Positions 9,068-17,310 of a DNA stretch of 64,000 nt are shown one piece after another. The position numbers and the translations under genes were made by a program. The DNA comes from Sulfuricella denitrificans skB26 (lineage in GTDB: Bacteria > Pseudomonadota > Gammaproteobacteria > Burkholderiales > Sulfuricellaceae). The notes under the pieces are model-generated. The model did not search any database and was not told where the DNA came from. It worked only from the letters and a program-made list of their open reading frames with translations. Each line of letters begins with the position of its first letter. Position 1 is the first letter of the stretch. The stretch covers positions 1,747,501 to 1,811,500 of the forward strand of contig NC_022357.1 of the NCBI RefSeq assembly GCF_000297055.2, given 5' to 3'.

Positions 9068-9811
9068 TTAAATAGGAAGAAAAACCGCACTGGCCACACT
9101 CTGAATAGCACGTACGATGGTGCGGTTGGTCTTTTCTGCGATGATTCTGGCCAGAGTGTCCTGCTGCGCGATCAGCTTGCCGAATTCCCGCTCGAAGCTC
9201 ATATTGCGGTTGCTTGCATCGTTTGCATTGCTGAGCAGAAACAACTCACCCCGACTATCACGCGTGCCACTCAGCTTCCAGACAGCGATCTCGACATTAC
9301 GCGCACTATTGTAAAGTTTCTGCGGATCGAGTTCGTCGAGGACATAAAGTTCAGTCTTTTCATTGTAGGAGGCCATGATCATGGTTGCCATGCCCGCAAT
9401 AAAAGCCAGCACCCGGTCCCCCTGATAGTTTTCCTGGAAGGCAAGATAGAAGCAATCGGCTCCACGTTTCCCATTCAATTCCGGAAAGCGCCAGTCATGC
9501 CCTGCATCAAATGCCCGAGCAATCGCGCTTTCCATCGATAGCTGCCCACCCTTCTTCCATTCGCGAGGGTTACGCCGATAGAGCTTTTCCATCAACGTGC
9601 GTAGATGGCTGAAGCTTTCCTGCTGGTGAATCTCGGCCACCGTATCGATATCGGTTTTTACAAAGGAGGAGAACTTCAGGTCGGATGAAACCGGGGGACG
9701 TTTCTTACCCTCTGTCCGGAGCGGTACAGGTACAGGTGCAGAAGCACAGGCAGTAAGAAAAACAACCAGGAAGGAAAGGAGCAAAGCGGTTTTTGCGTTC
9801 ATCCTGTGCAA
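9068..9811 (-). CDS. uncharacterised lipoprotein
   Basis: A 247-aa protein with a hydrophobic signal sequence ending in a lipobox, LTAC, with the lipidated cysteine at residue 22 (19 if the internal ATG at 9802 is used). The mature part is soluble and mainly helical, with two further cysteines at most, and no domain I recognise; the middle contains a hydrophobic stretch (AFIAGMATMIMASY) that may contact a membrane. It stands alone between the terminator at 9031-9055 and a short gap upstream. Outer-membrane or periplasmic location is likely; function unknown. Confidence 0.75.
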   Translation of the reverse strand: MHRMNAKTALLLSFLVVFLTACASAPVPVPLRTEGKKRPPVSSDLKFSSFVKTDIDTVAEIHQQESFSHLRTLMEKLYRRNPREWKKGGQLSMESAIARAFDAGHDWRFPELNGKRGADCFYLAFQENYQGDRVLAFIAGMATMIMASYNEKTELYVLDELDPQKLYNSARNVEIAVWKLSGTRDSRGELFLLSNANDASNRNMSFEREFGKLIAQQDTLARIIAEKTNRTIVRAIQSVASAVFLPI

Positions 9812-9921
9812 GCGCTATTTAAGTGATGCACAGTATAACTGTTTGCCACTCCCGCAGAAAGTTCACTAACAGAAGATGACGCGATACATGACCAACGTAA
9901 AGCCAGTACCCTACGGGTGGA

Positions 9922-10344
9922 TCAAGCCGCCAATCCGACCCTGCCCTTTCCCAGCGCCATCTCAATGACTCGATCAAAATCACGATAAAATGGCTTATGC
10001 AGAAAAAAACAATGGCGGTTGCTTGTATCGTTACAGTCGTGGCACAAACCGCACAGGGATTCACACTTGAATACTTTTTTGATCGCATCCGGGGCATGTG
10101 TAGCCAGAATCACCAGCCGAGTATCAAGTTTAACGGCTTTGATCTTGTCAACTAATGCAAACTCTATTATCAGTGGCGATAGCATATCGACAATTACCAG
10201 CGACCAATGATCAGGGTTGCTCTGATAGGCCTGCAATGCCACTGAAGGCTCAGTGAAATACCTGGCGCTCACACCATCCTGATGGGCAAGTATCTCTAAA
10301 TAAAGGCATGTTGACACATCATCACTAACAATCATGAAATTCAT
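9922..10344 (-). CDS. stand-alone receiver-domain protein with cysteine cluster
   Basis: A 140-aa single-domain response-regulator-like protein. The receiver signatures are the acidic pair D8/D9, the phosphoacceptor D53 in VIVDML, T72 and K117 in LHKPF. Between alpha-4 and beta-5, residues 94-112 carry five cysteines (C94, C98, C101, C104, C112), which is not part of a normal receiver domain and looks like a metal or redox site. The open frame runs upstream to 10449, but an AAGGGGAG site right before the ATG at 10344 fixes the start. No output domain or sensor kinase is adjacent. It could act as a phosphate sink or protein-docking switch; that is inference. Confidence 0.7.
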   Translation of the reverse strand: MNFMIVSDDVSTCLYLEILAHQDGVSARYFTEPSVALQAYQSNPDHWSLVIVDMLSPLIIEFALVDKIKAVKLDTRLVILATHAPDAIKKVFKCESLCGLCHDCNDTSNRHCFFLHKPFYRDFDRVIEMALGKGRVGLAA

Positions 10345-10529
10345 TTTCTCCCCTTCCACACACATCCCCATTACCTCGAATAAGTAATTCAAGTTTAATG
10401 CCGGATTTAAAAAAACCCATCGGGGGAAGAATAATTGTGTGGCGGGCAATGCCCGAATAGTCGATAGGGAGAAATACGATGATTGACTAGTGGAATCCCC
10501 TAGCCGGAAAAAATCAGCTGATTTATCGT

Positions 10530-10560
10530 GATGCTATCGATAGCATCCGTGAGCCTCACG
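10530..10560. promoter_or_regulatory. two abutting palindromes upstream of the receiver gene
   Basis: A perfect 18-base palindrome without loop (10530-10547, centre ATCGAT) directly precedes a second, CGTGAG-C-CTCACG (10548-10560). They lie between the end of the hibernation-factor gene and the start of the receiver gene. No T-run follows either, so an operator or protein-binding site fits better than a terminator. Confidence 0.4.
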
Positions 10561-10598
10561 AAGCGCTCCCTAAACCTTTCCGACTAAACGACTGTGCC

Positions 10599-11147
10599 TC
10601 ATTCCGGATAATGGTGCTTGCCGACGCTCACACGCTTCGCCTGCAATCCCTCGGCAGCAGCTTCCTCCAGAAACTGCACTTCGCTACCGACTTCGAGTTT
10701 GTCAAAATCAGGATGGCTTACGTTATCCCGGCTGAAATAAAGTTCATCACCATCCGGTGTGTCGATGAAACCAAAACCCTCTTCCGGAAATAGTCTGGCT
10801 ATATGTCCATGCCGCGGTGATTCATGAATTTTAGTATCGCCATGCTGACGCCGCCCGTAATCCTCCAACTGACGCCTTGCCGCATCGAACGTATCTCGCA
10901 ACGCCACATAAAGGTCTTCATGCAGGTCGCGATTGACCACCAATTCCGCACCAGGAACAGAGATATCGAGCCGCACATTAAAAAGCTTGCCTTGGTGTTT
11001 ATGTTTTCCCGCAAATTCGAGCGTAATTTTGCAGCCAACAATGCGGGAATTGAATAACTCCAGCTTCTCCACCTTCTCCCTGATATGAGCCTCCACCGCC
11101 TCGGAATGAGGCATATCGCGCATGACTATTTGGATTGGGCGTTGCAT
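10599..11147 (-). CDS. ribosome hibernation factor (HPF/RaiA) fused to a cold-shock domain
   Basis: A 182-aa two-domain protein. Residues 1-100 match the HPF/RaiA fold that binds the small ribosomal subunit near the decoding site and silences ribosomes. Residues 113-175 form a cold-shock-like OB domain, with the RNA-binding signature GFGFI at 124-128 and YFSRDNV downstream. An ATG two codons upstream (11153) is only one base from the AAGGAGG site, so the ATG at 11147 with seven-base spacing is the better start. The gene is monocistronic as far as seen. The fusion suggests a hibernation factor that also touches RNA, in contrast to dimerising long HPF. Confidence 0.85.
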   Translation of the reverse strand: MQRPIQIVMRDMPHSEAVEAHIREKVEKLELFNSRIVGCKITLEFAGKHKHQGKLFNVRLDISVPGAELVVNRDLHEDLYVALRDTFDAARRQLEDYGRRQHGDTKIHESPRHGHIARLFPEEGFGFIDTPDGDELYFSRDNVSHPDFDKLEVGSEVQFLEEAAAEGLQAKRVSVGKHHYPE

Positions 11148-11253
11148 GGTCATACCTCCTTAAATTTAATCTCTTACACGGGCCGCCTTGGGCAAAAATG
11201 GGTTCCAGTTTTCAATATAGAGCATTTAGGGAGAACGATGGGCAAGCGACCTT

Positions 11254-12198
11254 TTATCCCCTATCCATCCAGACTGCCAACCCTTGGGCATTGAGCTCGA
11301 TATCGTTCTCCAGCAAAGTGAGGGCTTCATCATGACTAAGCCTGCACCCATGCGCATTAAGACGTTCCAGCAAATAGTTCCCCAGTCCTTCAACCAAGCG
11401 TTGATGGCGCACCGCCCCGGTGTCACGTACTCCCTCTGCAATATCCACGAAATCGTCCAGCGTGCGGTGAAGGTCATCCGCGAGACGTGACAATTGAGTC
11501 ACTCGACCATAGTGGGTCAGGTAAGCAGCGCGGGGATGGTGTGACATGATCAGATCTATGGAATCATGCGCTGCCTCAGGCTCGAACTGCACGGGGGTGG
11601 TCGTAGGAAAGATAAATTCCCGCCCATCGACATCAAACTCACGGTAAGAAATCCCGAAAGTGTCACCGGTAAAAACGCCCTTGCTGCGCTCATCAAAAAC
11701 ACAGAAATGATGGCGGGCATGGCCAGGCGTATCGAGGAACAACAGCCTCCGGCCATTCAGATCCAGAGTGAATCCATGCGACGCCTCGATCACACGATTG
11801 GCTGAAACCGGCACGATTTCTCCATAGGCACGGCGAAAACTTTCCTTGCCGTAAACCGCGACCGAGCCCGCCACCAGTTTAGTCGGATCGATCATGTGGC
11901 GCGCCCCGCGCGGATGCACTACCAGCATTGCCTCGGGAAACAAGCGCATCATCTCGCCCGCACCCCCCGCGTGATCGAGGTGGACGTGGGTCACGATCAC
12001 ATAAGCGATATTTTCCGGGCGCAGGTTTTTCCGCTGCATCGCCTCCAGCACCCCGGGAACCGAGCAATTTGTCCCGGTGTCGATAAAAGCCGCCTTATCG
12101 CCTTCGACCAGTAAGTGGATCGCGGCAAGGCCGGGTCGGATGTGTTGAGCGTCTATCGCGGCAATTCCGTCATCGTAATCCTGGAGGGTTTCAGTCAT
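11254..12198 (-). CDS. metallo-beta-lactamase-fold hydrolase
   Basis: A 314-aa protein with the MBL metal motif HVHLDH (71-76), preceded by the usual DTGTN strand and followed by further His/Asp ligands (an HARHH segment near 175 and TGDTFG). This pattern fits the glyoxalase-II/RNase-Z-like superfamily, and the C-terminal third is helical. The substrate is not evident. The open frame starts with TTG at 12216, but GGAAGAG upstream of the ATG at 12198 supports the later start. It is divergent from fumarase, with a 71-bp shared promoter region. Confidence 0.8.
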   Translation of the reverse strand: MTETLQDYDDGIAAIDAQHIRPGLAAIHLLVEGDKAAFIDTGTNCSVPGVLEAMQRKNLRPENIAYVIVTHVHLDHAGGAGEMMRLFPEAMLVVHPRGARHMIDPTKLVAGSVAVYGKESFRRAYGEIVPVSANRVIEASHGFTLDLNGRRLLFLDTPGHARHHFCVFDERSKGVFTGDTFGISYREFDVDGREFIFPTTTPVQFEPEAAHDSIDLIMSHHPRAAYLTHYGRVTQLSRLADDLHRTLDDFVDIAEGVRDTGAVRHQRLVEGLGNYLLERLNAHGCRLSHDEALTLLENDIELNAQGLAVWMDRG

Positions 12199-12269
12199 GT
12201 TTAGTCGCTCTTCCAATGAAACATGTAATTAACGGTAGTACAATTCTATATCTGGAGAGTAAAAATACC

Positions 12270-13796
12270 ATGACTACCATCCGCCAAGAAGACTTAATCG
12301 CCAGCGTCGCCGACGCACTGCAATACATTTCCTACTACCACCCGCTCGATTACATCAAGGCGCTGGGTGAAGCCTACGAACGGGAGGCCTCCCCCGCCGC
12401 CAGGGACGCTATCGCCCAGATCCTCACCAACTCGCGCATGAGCGCGACAGGCCACCGCCCGGTCTGCCAGGACACCGGCATCGTGGTGGCCTTCATCAAG
12501 GTCGGCATGGAAGTGCGTTGGGAATCGCAAATGAGCGTCTCCGACATGGTTAACGAAGGCGTACGCCGCGCCTACCTGAACCCGGACAACGTGTTGCGCG
12601 CCTCAGTAGTGGCCGACCCTGCCGGTACGCGCAAGAACACCCGCGACAACACCCCGGCGGTGATCCACTACGAGATCGTTCCCGGCGACAAAGTCGAAAT
12701 CACACTCGCGGCCAAGGGCGGCGGCTCGGAGAACAAAGCCAAGTTCGTCATTCTCAACCCGTCGGACAGCCTCGTCGACTGGGTGCTGAAAACCGTTCCC
12801 ACCATGGGCGCGGGCTGGTGCCCGCCGGGAATCCTGGGCATCGGCCTCGGCGGCACCGCGGAAAAAGCCATGCTGCTCGCCAAGGAAGCCTTGATGGAGC
12901 CAGTCGACATCCACGAGCTGCAAGCGCGCGGACCTCAAAACCGGATGGAGGAACTGCGACTAGAATTATTTGAAAAAGTGAACGCGCTGGGCATCGGTGC
13001 GCAGGGCTTGGGCGGCCTCACCACCGTAGTGGATATCAAGATCAGGGAGTACCCGACCCATGCCGCCGGTTTGCCGGTGGGAATGATCCCAAACTGCGCC
13101 GCCACCCGCCACATCCACTTCACCCTCGACGGCAGCGGCCCGGCCGTGCTGATCCCGCCCAATCTCGACGAATGGCCGAAGGTGGACTGGCAGCCTGCTC
13201 CCGATGCACGCCGCGTCAACCTCGACACCGTCACGCGCGAGGAGCTCGCCGGCTGGAAGCCGGGCGAAGCCCTGCTCCTGTCGGGCAAGCTGCTCACTGG
13301 GCGTGACGCCGCCCACAAGCGCATCGCCGACCTGTTCGCCAAAGGGGAAAAGCTGCCTGAAGGCGTGGACTTCAACAATCGCTTCATCTACTACGTCGGC
13401 CCCGTCGACCCGGTACGCGACGAAGTAGTCGGCCCGGCCGGCCCTACAACGGCGACACGCATGGACAAGTTCACCGACATGATGCTGGATAAAACTGGCC
13501 TGATCGGCATGATAGGCAAAGCCGAGCGCGGCCCGGCTGCAATCGAAAGCATCAGGAAGCACAAGGCGGTTTACCTGATGGCGGTGGGCGGTGCGGCCTA
13601 CCTCGTGGCCAAGGCGATCAAGGCTTCCAGAGTGCTGGCCTTCGCCGACTTGGGCATGGAAGCGATCTACGAATTCGAGGTCAAGGACATGCCGGTCATC
13701 GTGGCGGTGGATGCCAACGGCACGTCTGTACACAACACCGGGCCAGCCGAATGGCGCATGAAAATCGGCAAGATCCCGTTGGCAAAACATGATTAA
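12270..13796 (+). CDS. class I fumarate hydratase (iron-sulfur)
   Basis: A 508-aa single-chain fumarase of the oxygen-sensitive [4Fe-4S] class that interconverts fumarate and malate in the citric acid cycle. The N-terminal (alpha) part contains GHRPVCQDTG (C66) and, around residue 275, PNCAATRHIHF, both conserved Fe-S/active-site segments; the C-terminal (beta) part contains the GRDAAHKR motif and the ATRMDKF segment. Length equals that of two-domain class I enzymes. An open frame extends 18 codons upstream to 12216; GGAGAG at 12254-12259 favours the ATG at 12270. Bacteria often number these fumA/fumB; I leave the symbol open. Confidence 0.95.
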   Translation: MTTIRQEDLIASVADALQYISYYHPLDYIKALGEAYEREASPAARDAIAQILTNSRMSATGHRPVCQDTGIVVAFIKVGMEVRWESQMSVSDMVNEGVRRAYLNPDNVLRASVVADPAGTRKNTRDNTPAVIHYEIVPGDKVEITLAAKGGGSENKAKFVILNPSDSLVDWVLKTVPTMGAGWCPPGILGIGLGGTAEKAMLLAKEALMEPVDIHELQARGPQNRMEELRLELFEKVNALGIGAQGLGGLTTVVDIKIREYPTHAAGLPVGMIPNCAATRHIHFTLDGSGPAVLIPPNLDEWPKVDWQPAPDARRVNLDTVTREELAGWKPGEALLLSGKLLTGRDAAHKRIADLFAKGEKLPEGVDFNNRFIYYVGPVDPVRDEVVGPAGPTTATRMDKFTDMMLDKTGLIGMIGKAERGPAAIESIRKHKAVYLMAVGGAAYLVAKAIKASRVLAFADLGMEAIYEFEVKDMPVIVAVDANGTSVHNTGPAEWRMKIGKIPLAKHD

Positions 13797-13864
13797 CCGC
13801 TAAGGACGCAAAGGATTTCCTGAATTGTTTTCCTTTGCGTTACCTGGCGTCCTTTGCGGTAAAT
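13796..13864. repeat. intergenic inverted repeat, family A, copy 1
   Basis: Left arm 13796-13815 and right arm 13831-13864 are complementary (GCTAAGGACGCAAAGGA against TCCTTTGCGT...GCGTCCTTTGCGGT), and the right arm contains a partial internal duplication. The same CGTCCTTTGCGGTAAA core recurs at 24301-24322. It fills the gap between fumarase and the alpha/beta hydrolase. Confidence 0.75.
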
Positions 13865-13869
13865 AAGCC

Positions 13870-14724
13870 ATGCTTGAACCCGCCATCAAATCTACCCTCA
13901 CCCTGCCGACGCAGGAGGTCTACTACCGCCTCTACCGCTTCGACAGCGCACCCTCGCGCCGACTGCTGCTGCTCCATGGCGGCGGCGTAGCAGGCAAAAT
14001 CACCTGGGGCGCCATTCTGCCCCATTTAAAACACTGGAACGAAATCCTGGTTCCCGACCTGCGCGGCACCGGCAGGACCCGCTACCTCGACCACAAGGAA
14101 CACGGTTTCGAAGGCGAGGAAGTCGTGGCCGATCTCGCGGCCCTGCTCGACCATCTGGCCTGGAGCGAATTCGATCTGGGCGGCTACTCCTATGGCGGAA
14201 TGATCGCCATGCTGCTCAAGGCCTCCCGCCCGTCAGCGGTGGGTAAAACCTACCTGATCGAACCCGCCCTGCTGGTCAAAATGAATGATGAGGAATCGAC
14301 CCGTTCGCACGAGATGATCCTGCATGCCGCCAAGCGACTACGCGATCTGGAAAACATAGGCGAAGGGCTGGAATTGTTCCTCGATGCCATCTCTCCCCAG
14401 CGCATCCGTGGCTCGAAGAACGAGGAAATCATCCGTGAACGTCTATCCCACCGCCCGGCTGGGCTGGCCAGCGCCATTGAGTGTGTATCCCACGCCGCCA
14501 AACAGCTTGATCGTACCGCCCTGATCGCTGCACAAGCCAATGTCAGCAGCTTCATCGGCGGGCGCTCCCACCCCGAGATCTACCGCCGTTGCCGGGAGAT
14601 TGCTGCAATCCGGAACGACTGGACCTGCCACCTGATACAGGGCGCAGATCACGCACTGCCGTTCCAGAAACCGGAGTTAATTGCCGAATTGATGAATACC
14701 GACTCGAACCGGAGCAAAACATGA
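13870..14724 (+). CDS. alpha/beta hydrolase
   Basis: A 284-aa alpha/beta-hydrolase-fold enzyme. The oxyanion region is LLLHGGG (near 36-42), the nucleophile elbow is GYSYGG, and the catalytic histidine lies in GADHALPF close to the C-terminus. The substrate is unknown; haloperoxidase, esterase and lactonase relatives share this pattern. It has no good Shine-Dalgarno sequence and begins five bases after an intergenic inverted repeat. Its stop overlaps the start of the next gene (ATGA). Confidence 0.85.
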   Translation: MLEPAIKSTLTLPTQEVYYRLYRFDSAPSRRLLLLHGGGVAGKITWGAILPHLKHWNEILVPDLRGTGRTRYLDHKEHGFEGEEVVADLAALLDHLAWSEFDLGGYSYGGMIAMLLKASRPSAVGKTYLIEPALLVKMNDEESTRSHEMILHAAKRLRDLENIGEGLELFLDAISPQRIRGSKNEEIIRERLSHRPAGLASAIECVSHAAKQLDRTALIAAQANVSSFIGGRSHPEIYRRCREIAAIRNDWTCHLIQGADHALPFQKPELIAELMNTDSNRSKT

Positions 14725-15140
14725 ACAGCCGCATAACCCTGAGCATCCTGGCAGCCATTCTTGCCGTGTCCACCCTCTATTTGACGGTGTTTCGCAGCGA
14801 CCCGCTAGTAGAGGCCCTCAATCAGGCCATCCAGGCGAATGGCAGCCCGGAGCTAAAAAAATACCCCTACCCCTTCAAAGTATTGCGGATGGAAGGCACT
14901 GCCGCCGTGATGAACACGCCCCGCTCTCCTGCCATGCCGGTGTATCGGATGATCGGGGCCATCGACCCGGCGCTCAGAGGCAAGGCGCCGGACAATCCGG
15001 ATTTCGTCGCGGCTGAAAAGGCACTGGCGAAAATCCAGTCAGAAGCGCGGCAGATCGTCCTGTCCCAGCCCGGCGTAACCGATGTGAAATGGGAACTCGA
15101 CAAGAACTGGCTGATCAGCCACCAGATTGCTCTGGATTAA
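14721..15140 (+). CDS. small membrane-anchored or exported protein, unknown
   Basis: A 139-aa protein with one N-terminal hydrophobic segment (about 4-23), either an uncleaved anchor or a signal peptide without lipobox. The rest is soluble (about 115 residues) with no recognised domain. An open frame extends upstream inside the hydrolase gene, but the ATG at 14721, with GGAGC at 14711-14715 and a 4-bp ATGA overlap with the hydrolase stop, is clearly the start. Translational coupling suggests a shared role with the hydrolase. Confidence 0.7.
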   Translation: MNSRITLSILAAILAVSTLYLTVFRSDPLVEALNQAIQANGSPELKKYPYPFKVLRMEGTAAVMNTPRSPAMPVYRMIGAIDPALRGKAPDNPDFVAAEKALAKIQSEARQIVLSQPGVTDVKWELDKNWLISHQIALD

Positions 15141-15324
15141 GTGGCCGCTATCGCGCGATTGTCCAGGAAGAGCTGTTCACCGCCCGCCCCGCCTCTCGCC
15201 CAACCGCGCTGCTCGATTGCACATCGGGTCGGATTGGAATCCACGGATTCAACTACGCTGCATCCAAGCTACATGGTGCTTGCTGAATCGTCATCAACTC
15301 AAAAAAGTAGCACCCAATAAATAA

Positions 15325-15897
15325 TTGAACATCATCCTCGCCGAAACGCTACTCGCCATCCTGCGCGCCCACCCAGACGGCCTCACCGAGCATGACCTGA
15401 TTCGCAAGCTGGCCCACGATGACCCCGCCTTCGGCCCTGACGCCTACACCAACGAGCTTTCCCTGTTCCAGTGCCACTTCATCCTGTTCCACCACCTCTA
15501 CCGCCTGCGGGACATGCTGTGGAATGAGCGACAAGGCGACCTCGCCATTCATTGCCTGAAGATCGTGCTGCACCCATGCCCGGATGGCACTGACCTCCTG
15601 CCCACCACCCCCGACCCGTTGCTGGCCTACTACCTCGACCTCACCCACCTGGAAAAAACCGGCAAGCAGGAAGTCCTGGAAATGCTCGACGCCTTCTGGC
15701 TACGCTTCGTCCGCAATGACCGGCGCGCCGAAGCCCTCGCCGAGTTGGGGCTCGCCGACCCGGTGGATTATCCTGAGATCAAGCGCCGCTATCGGGAACT
15801 GGCGATGGAACATCACCCCGACCGGGGCGGCGAGATGGAAAAACTCCAAGCCATCAACGCTGCCATGGGGCTGCTGGAGCCGCTTCTAGGACGGTAA
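15325..15897 (+). CDS. DnaJ-related protein with C-terminal J domain
   Basis: A 190-aa protein. The N-terminal 120 residues resemble the DnaJ-related region (winged-helix-like, with LLAYYLDLTHLEKT), and the C-terminal 60 residues are a J domain with the HPD tripeptide in EHHPDRGG. J proteins stimulate the ATPase of DnaK-type chaperones, so this is a specialised co-chaperone. The frame opens at a TTG (15325) without a visible ribosome binding site, so the exact start is uncertain. No DnaK is adjacent. Confidence 0.75.
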   Translation: MNIILAETLLAILRAHPDGLTEHDLIRKLAHDDPAFGPDAYTNELSLFQCHFILFHHLYRLRDMLWNERQGDLAIHCLKIVLHPCPDGTDLLPTTPDPLLAYYLDLTHLEKTGKQEVLEMLDAFWLRFVRNDRRAEALAELGLADPVDYPEIKRRYRELAMEHHPDRGGEMEKLQAINAAMGLLEPLLGR

Positions 15898-16242
15898 TAC
15901 CATACCTTGGTCTAGATTGGCGGGCGGATACTGGCTGCGGCTGCAGCATGGAATATTCCCTTGTCGTAAACAGGGGAAATGCCTATAGTGGCCGAATGAT
16001 CTTGTATCCGTAGCCCCCCGTGTTACATGAACGGGGCCGTAACTGAAAGCAGTTTGGCGGAACACACGCATGAAGGTTTTTTGAGGGTTTTTAGGATGAT
16101 AAAAAACAGTAACATATTGTAATAACACATGTAATTTATATTCTGATATATATTTTAGCCATCACTTTGATGCAATGTATTGCGTCAATTAGGGCGATTC
16201 TTTATGTTGGGCATCTGAGACTCAGATGATTGAGCGTTGGAA
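15898..16242. other. long AT-rich intergenic region with palindromes
   Basis: No gene is apparent in these 345 bases. The 3' half is markedly AT-rich. It holds a stem CCCCGT/ACGGGG (16016-16021 with 16031-16036), a 12-base inverted repeat GCAAT-GT-ATTGC (16172-16183) and a 15-base palindrome ATCTGAG-A-CTCAGAT (16213-16227), the last just before the zinc-ribbon gene. Confidence 0.55.
16213..16227. promoter_or_regulatory. palindrome in front of zinc-ribbon gene
   Basis: A perfect seven-base inverted repeat around one central base lies 15 bases before the ATG at 16243. It could be an operator or an RNA hairpin that masks translation initiation; no standard Shine-Dalgarno sequence is present. 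Confidence 0.4.
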
Positions 16243-17169
16243 ATGACAACCGATAATATCTATTGTTCCCAGTGTGGCGTTGCGGTAACTAACGAAGCCA
16301 AACATTGCTTCAAGTGTGGCAGCCCCATAGCGAAGCCATCCCTCTGGCCTTCAGAACCTTACCAGTTGGACGCAAAATTCAGGCACCGTGGCTCATCTTT
16401 ACGCACTAAGCTCGACTACTCTTCGTATAGTCGTGTTTGGCTGCTTGACGGGGGATTTGAGAGGCTTCAAGTCTTTGTCAACGATCTTTGTGATTTGGCC
16501 CATGTAAAATCCTCCAAGGTGTCACCCTCCGAGAGCGCAAATCAGTGCTTCGACACAATCTCCGACATCCATTTCCCCCGCTATGACACCGATTTCTACC
16601 CGCCAGACGGCTATGAAAGCATCTTTGTCGAATTTCATGACATCACCCCAAGTCCGTTCGGAAATCTAGGCGTCAGGGAGGAAACTACGGATTTTGATCG
16701 CCCAATGCGTATCTTTCTAGGGCGAATTGAACATGCCTCCGATCATGGAAAGAACAATGTTTCAGAAACAGAGCCACCTCGACTAAGGAAATCGAAGTTG
16801 ATTGAGAAATGGGGGATAGACGTTCACCACAGATTCATTAATCGTCAGCCAACCCCCAATTTCACTTACTCACTGACTGCACATAGCGTTGGCTTGCAAA
16901 GCGAGTATTCACCAAATTACAAAGGTTTGTTATCAGTTTTAGATTTGGTGCCAGTTACGGGAGGAGGTGAGTATTGTGTTGTTAAGGGAAAAAGTGTTAC
17001 TAGCCTTCCGTTGGTGAAACAAGCGCTATCCAATGTCAATGGCACTATCATTTATGAGTTTGTGCATGAAGAGGAGTGGCAAACTTCACAGTGGATATGG
17101 AAGCCATTTATTGATGTCGATGTCAAGTCCGGCTGGTTCTCGTCAGAAAAGCGCCGAATATATTTGTAG
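16243..17169 (+). CDS. zinc-ribbon protein of unknown function
   Basis: A 308-aa protein. The N-terminus is a zinc ribbon with two CxxC pairs (CSQC and CFKC within residues 7-28), followed by a soluble region of about 270 residues with no recognised domain and no membrane segment. Its base and codon use is richer in A and T than that of the flanking genes, suggesting horizontal acquisition. The open frame starts at TTG 16237; ATG 16243 is preferred. It forms, with the next gene, a short islet between a DnaJ-related gene and ftsK. Confidence 0.65.
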   Translation: MTTDNIYCSQCGVAVTNEAKHCFKCGSPIAKPSLWPSEPYQLDAKFRHRGSSLRTKLDYSSYSRVWLLDGGFERLQVFVNDLCDLAHVKSSKVSPSESANQCFDTISDIHFPRYDTDFYPPDGYESIFVEFHDITPSPFGNLGVREETTDFDRPMRIFLGRIEHASDHGKNNVSETEPPRLRKSKLIEKWGIDVHHRFINRQPTPNFTYSLTAHSVGLQSEYSPNYKGLLSVLDLVPVTGGGEYCVVKGKSVTSLPLVKQALSNVNGTIIYEFVHEEEWQTSQWIWKPFIDVDVKSGWFSSEKRRIYL

Positions 17170-17214
17170 TCACTCACAGGCGAACAACGCCCAGCGACAA
17201 GGCACCCCATCGGT

Positions 17215-17279
17215 CAACCTGACCGCCAGCAAGCTGAGATTACAGGTTTCCTCGCGCTTCTTGCTCCGGCGGCCGGTTG
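17215..17279. other. imperfect bulged hairpin between the islet genes
   Basis: Left segments CAACC, CCGCC and AGCAAG (17215-17233) pair with CTTGCT, GGCGG and GGTTG (17260-17279), with short bulges between them and a 26-base loop. It resembles a structured recombination site or folded RNA leader rather than a simple terminator, because no T-run follows. Confidence 0.35.
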
Positions 17280-17310
17280 CCTCAAACCTTAATACGCAAT
17301 AGGTAATCTA

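Noticed and set aside
16013-16036. CCCCGT/ACGGGG hairpin as a terminator of the DnaJ-related gene
   Set aside because: The stem is short, the loop long, and no T-run follows.
16206-17290. Integron gene cassette (GTTGGGC core plus attC-like hairpin)
   Set aside because: The hairpin lacks matching GTTRRRY and RYYYAAC ends and no integrase is in the window; kept only as a low-interest hairpin.
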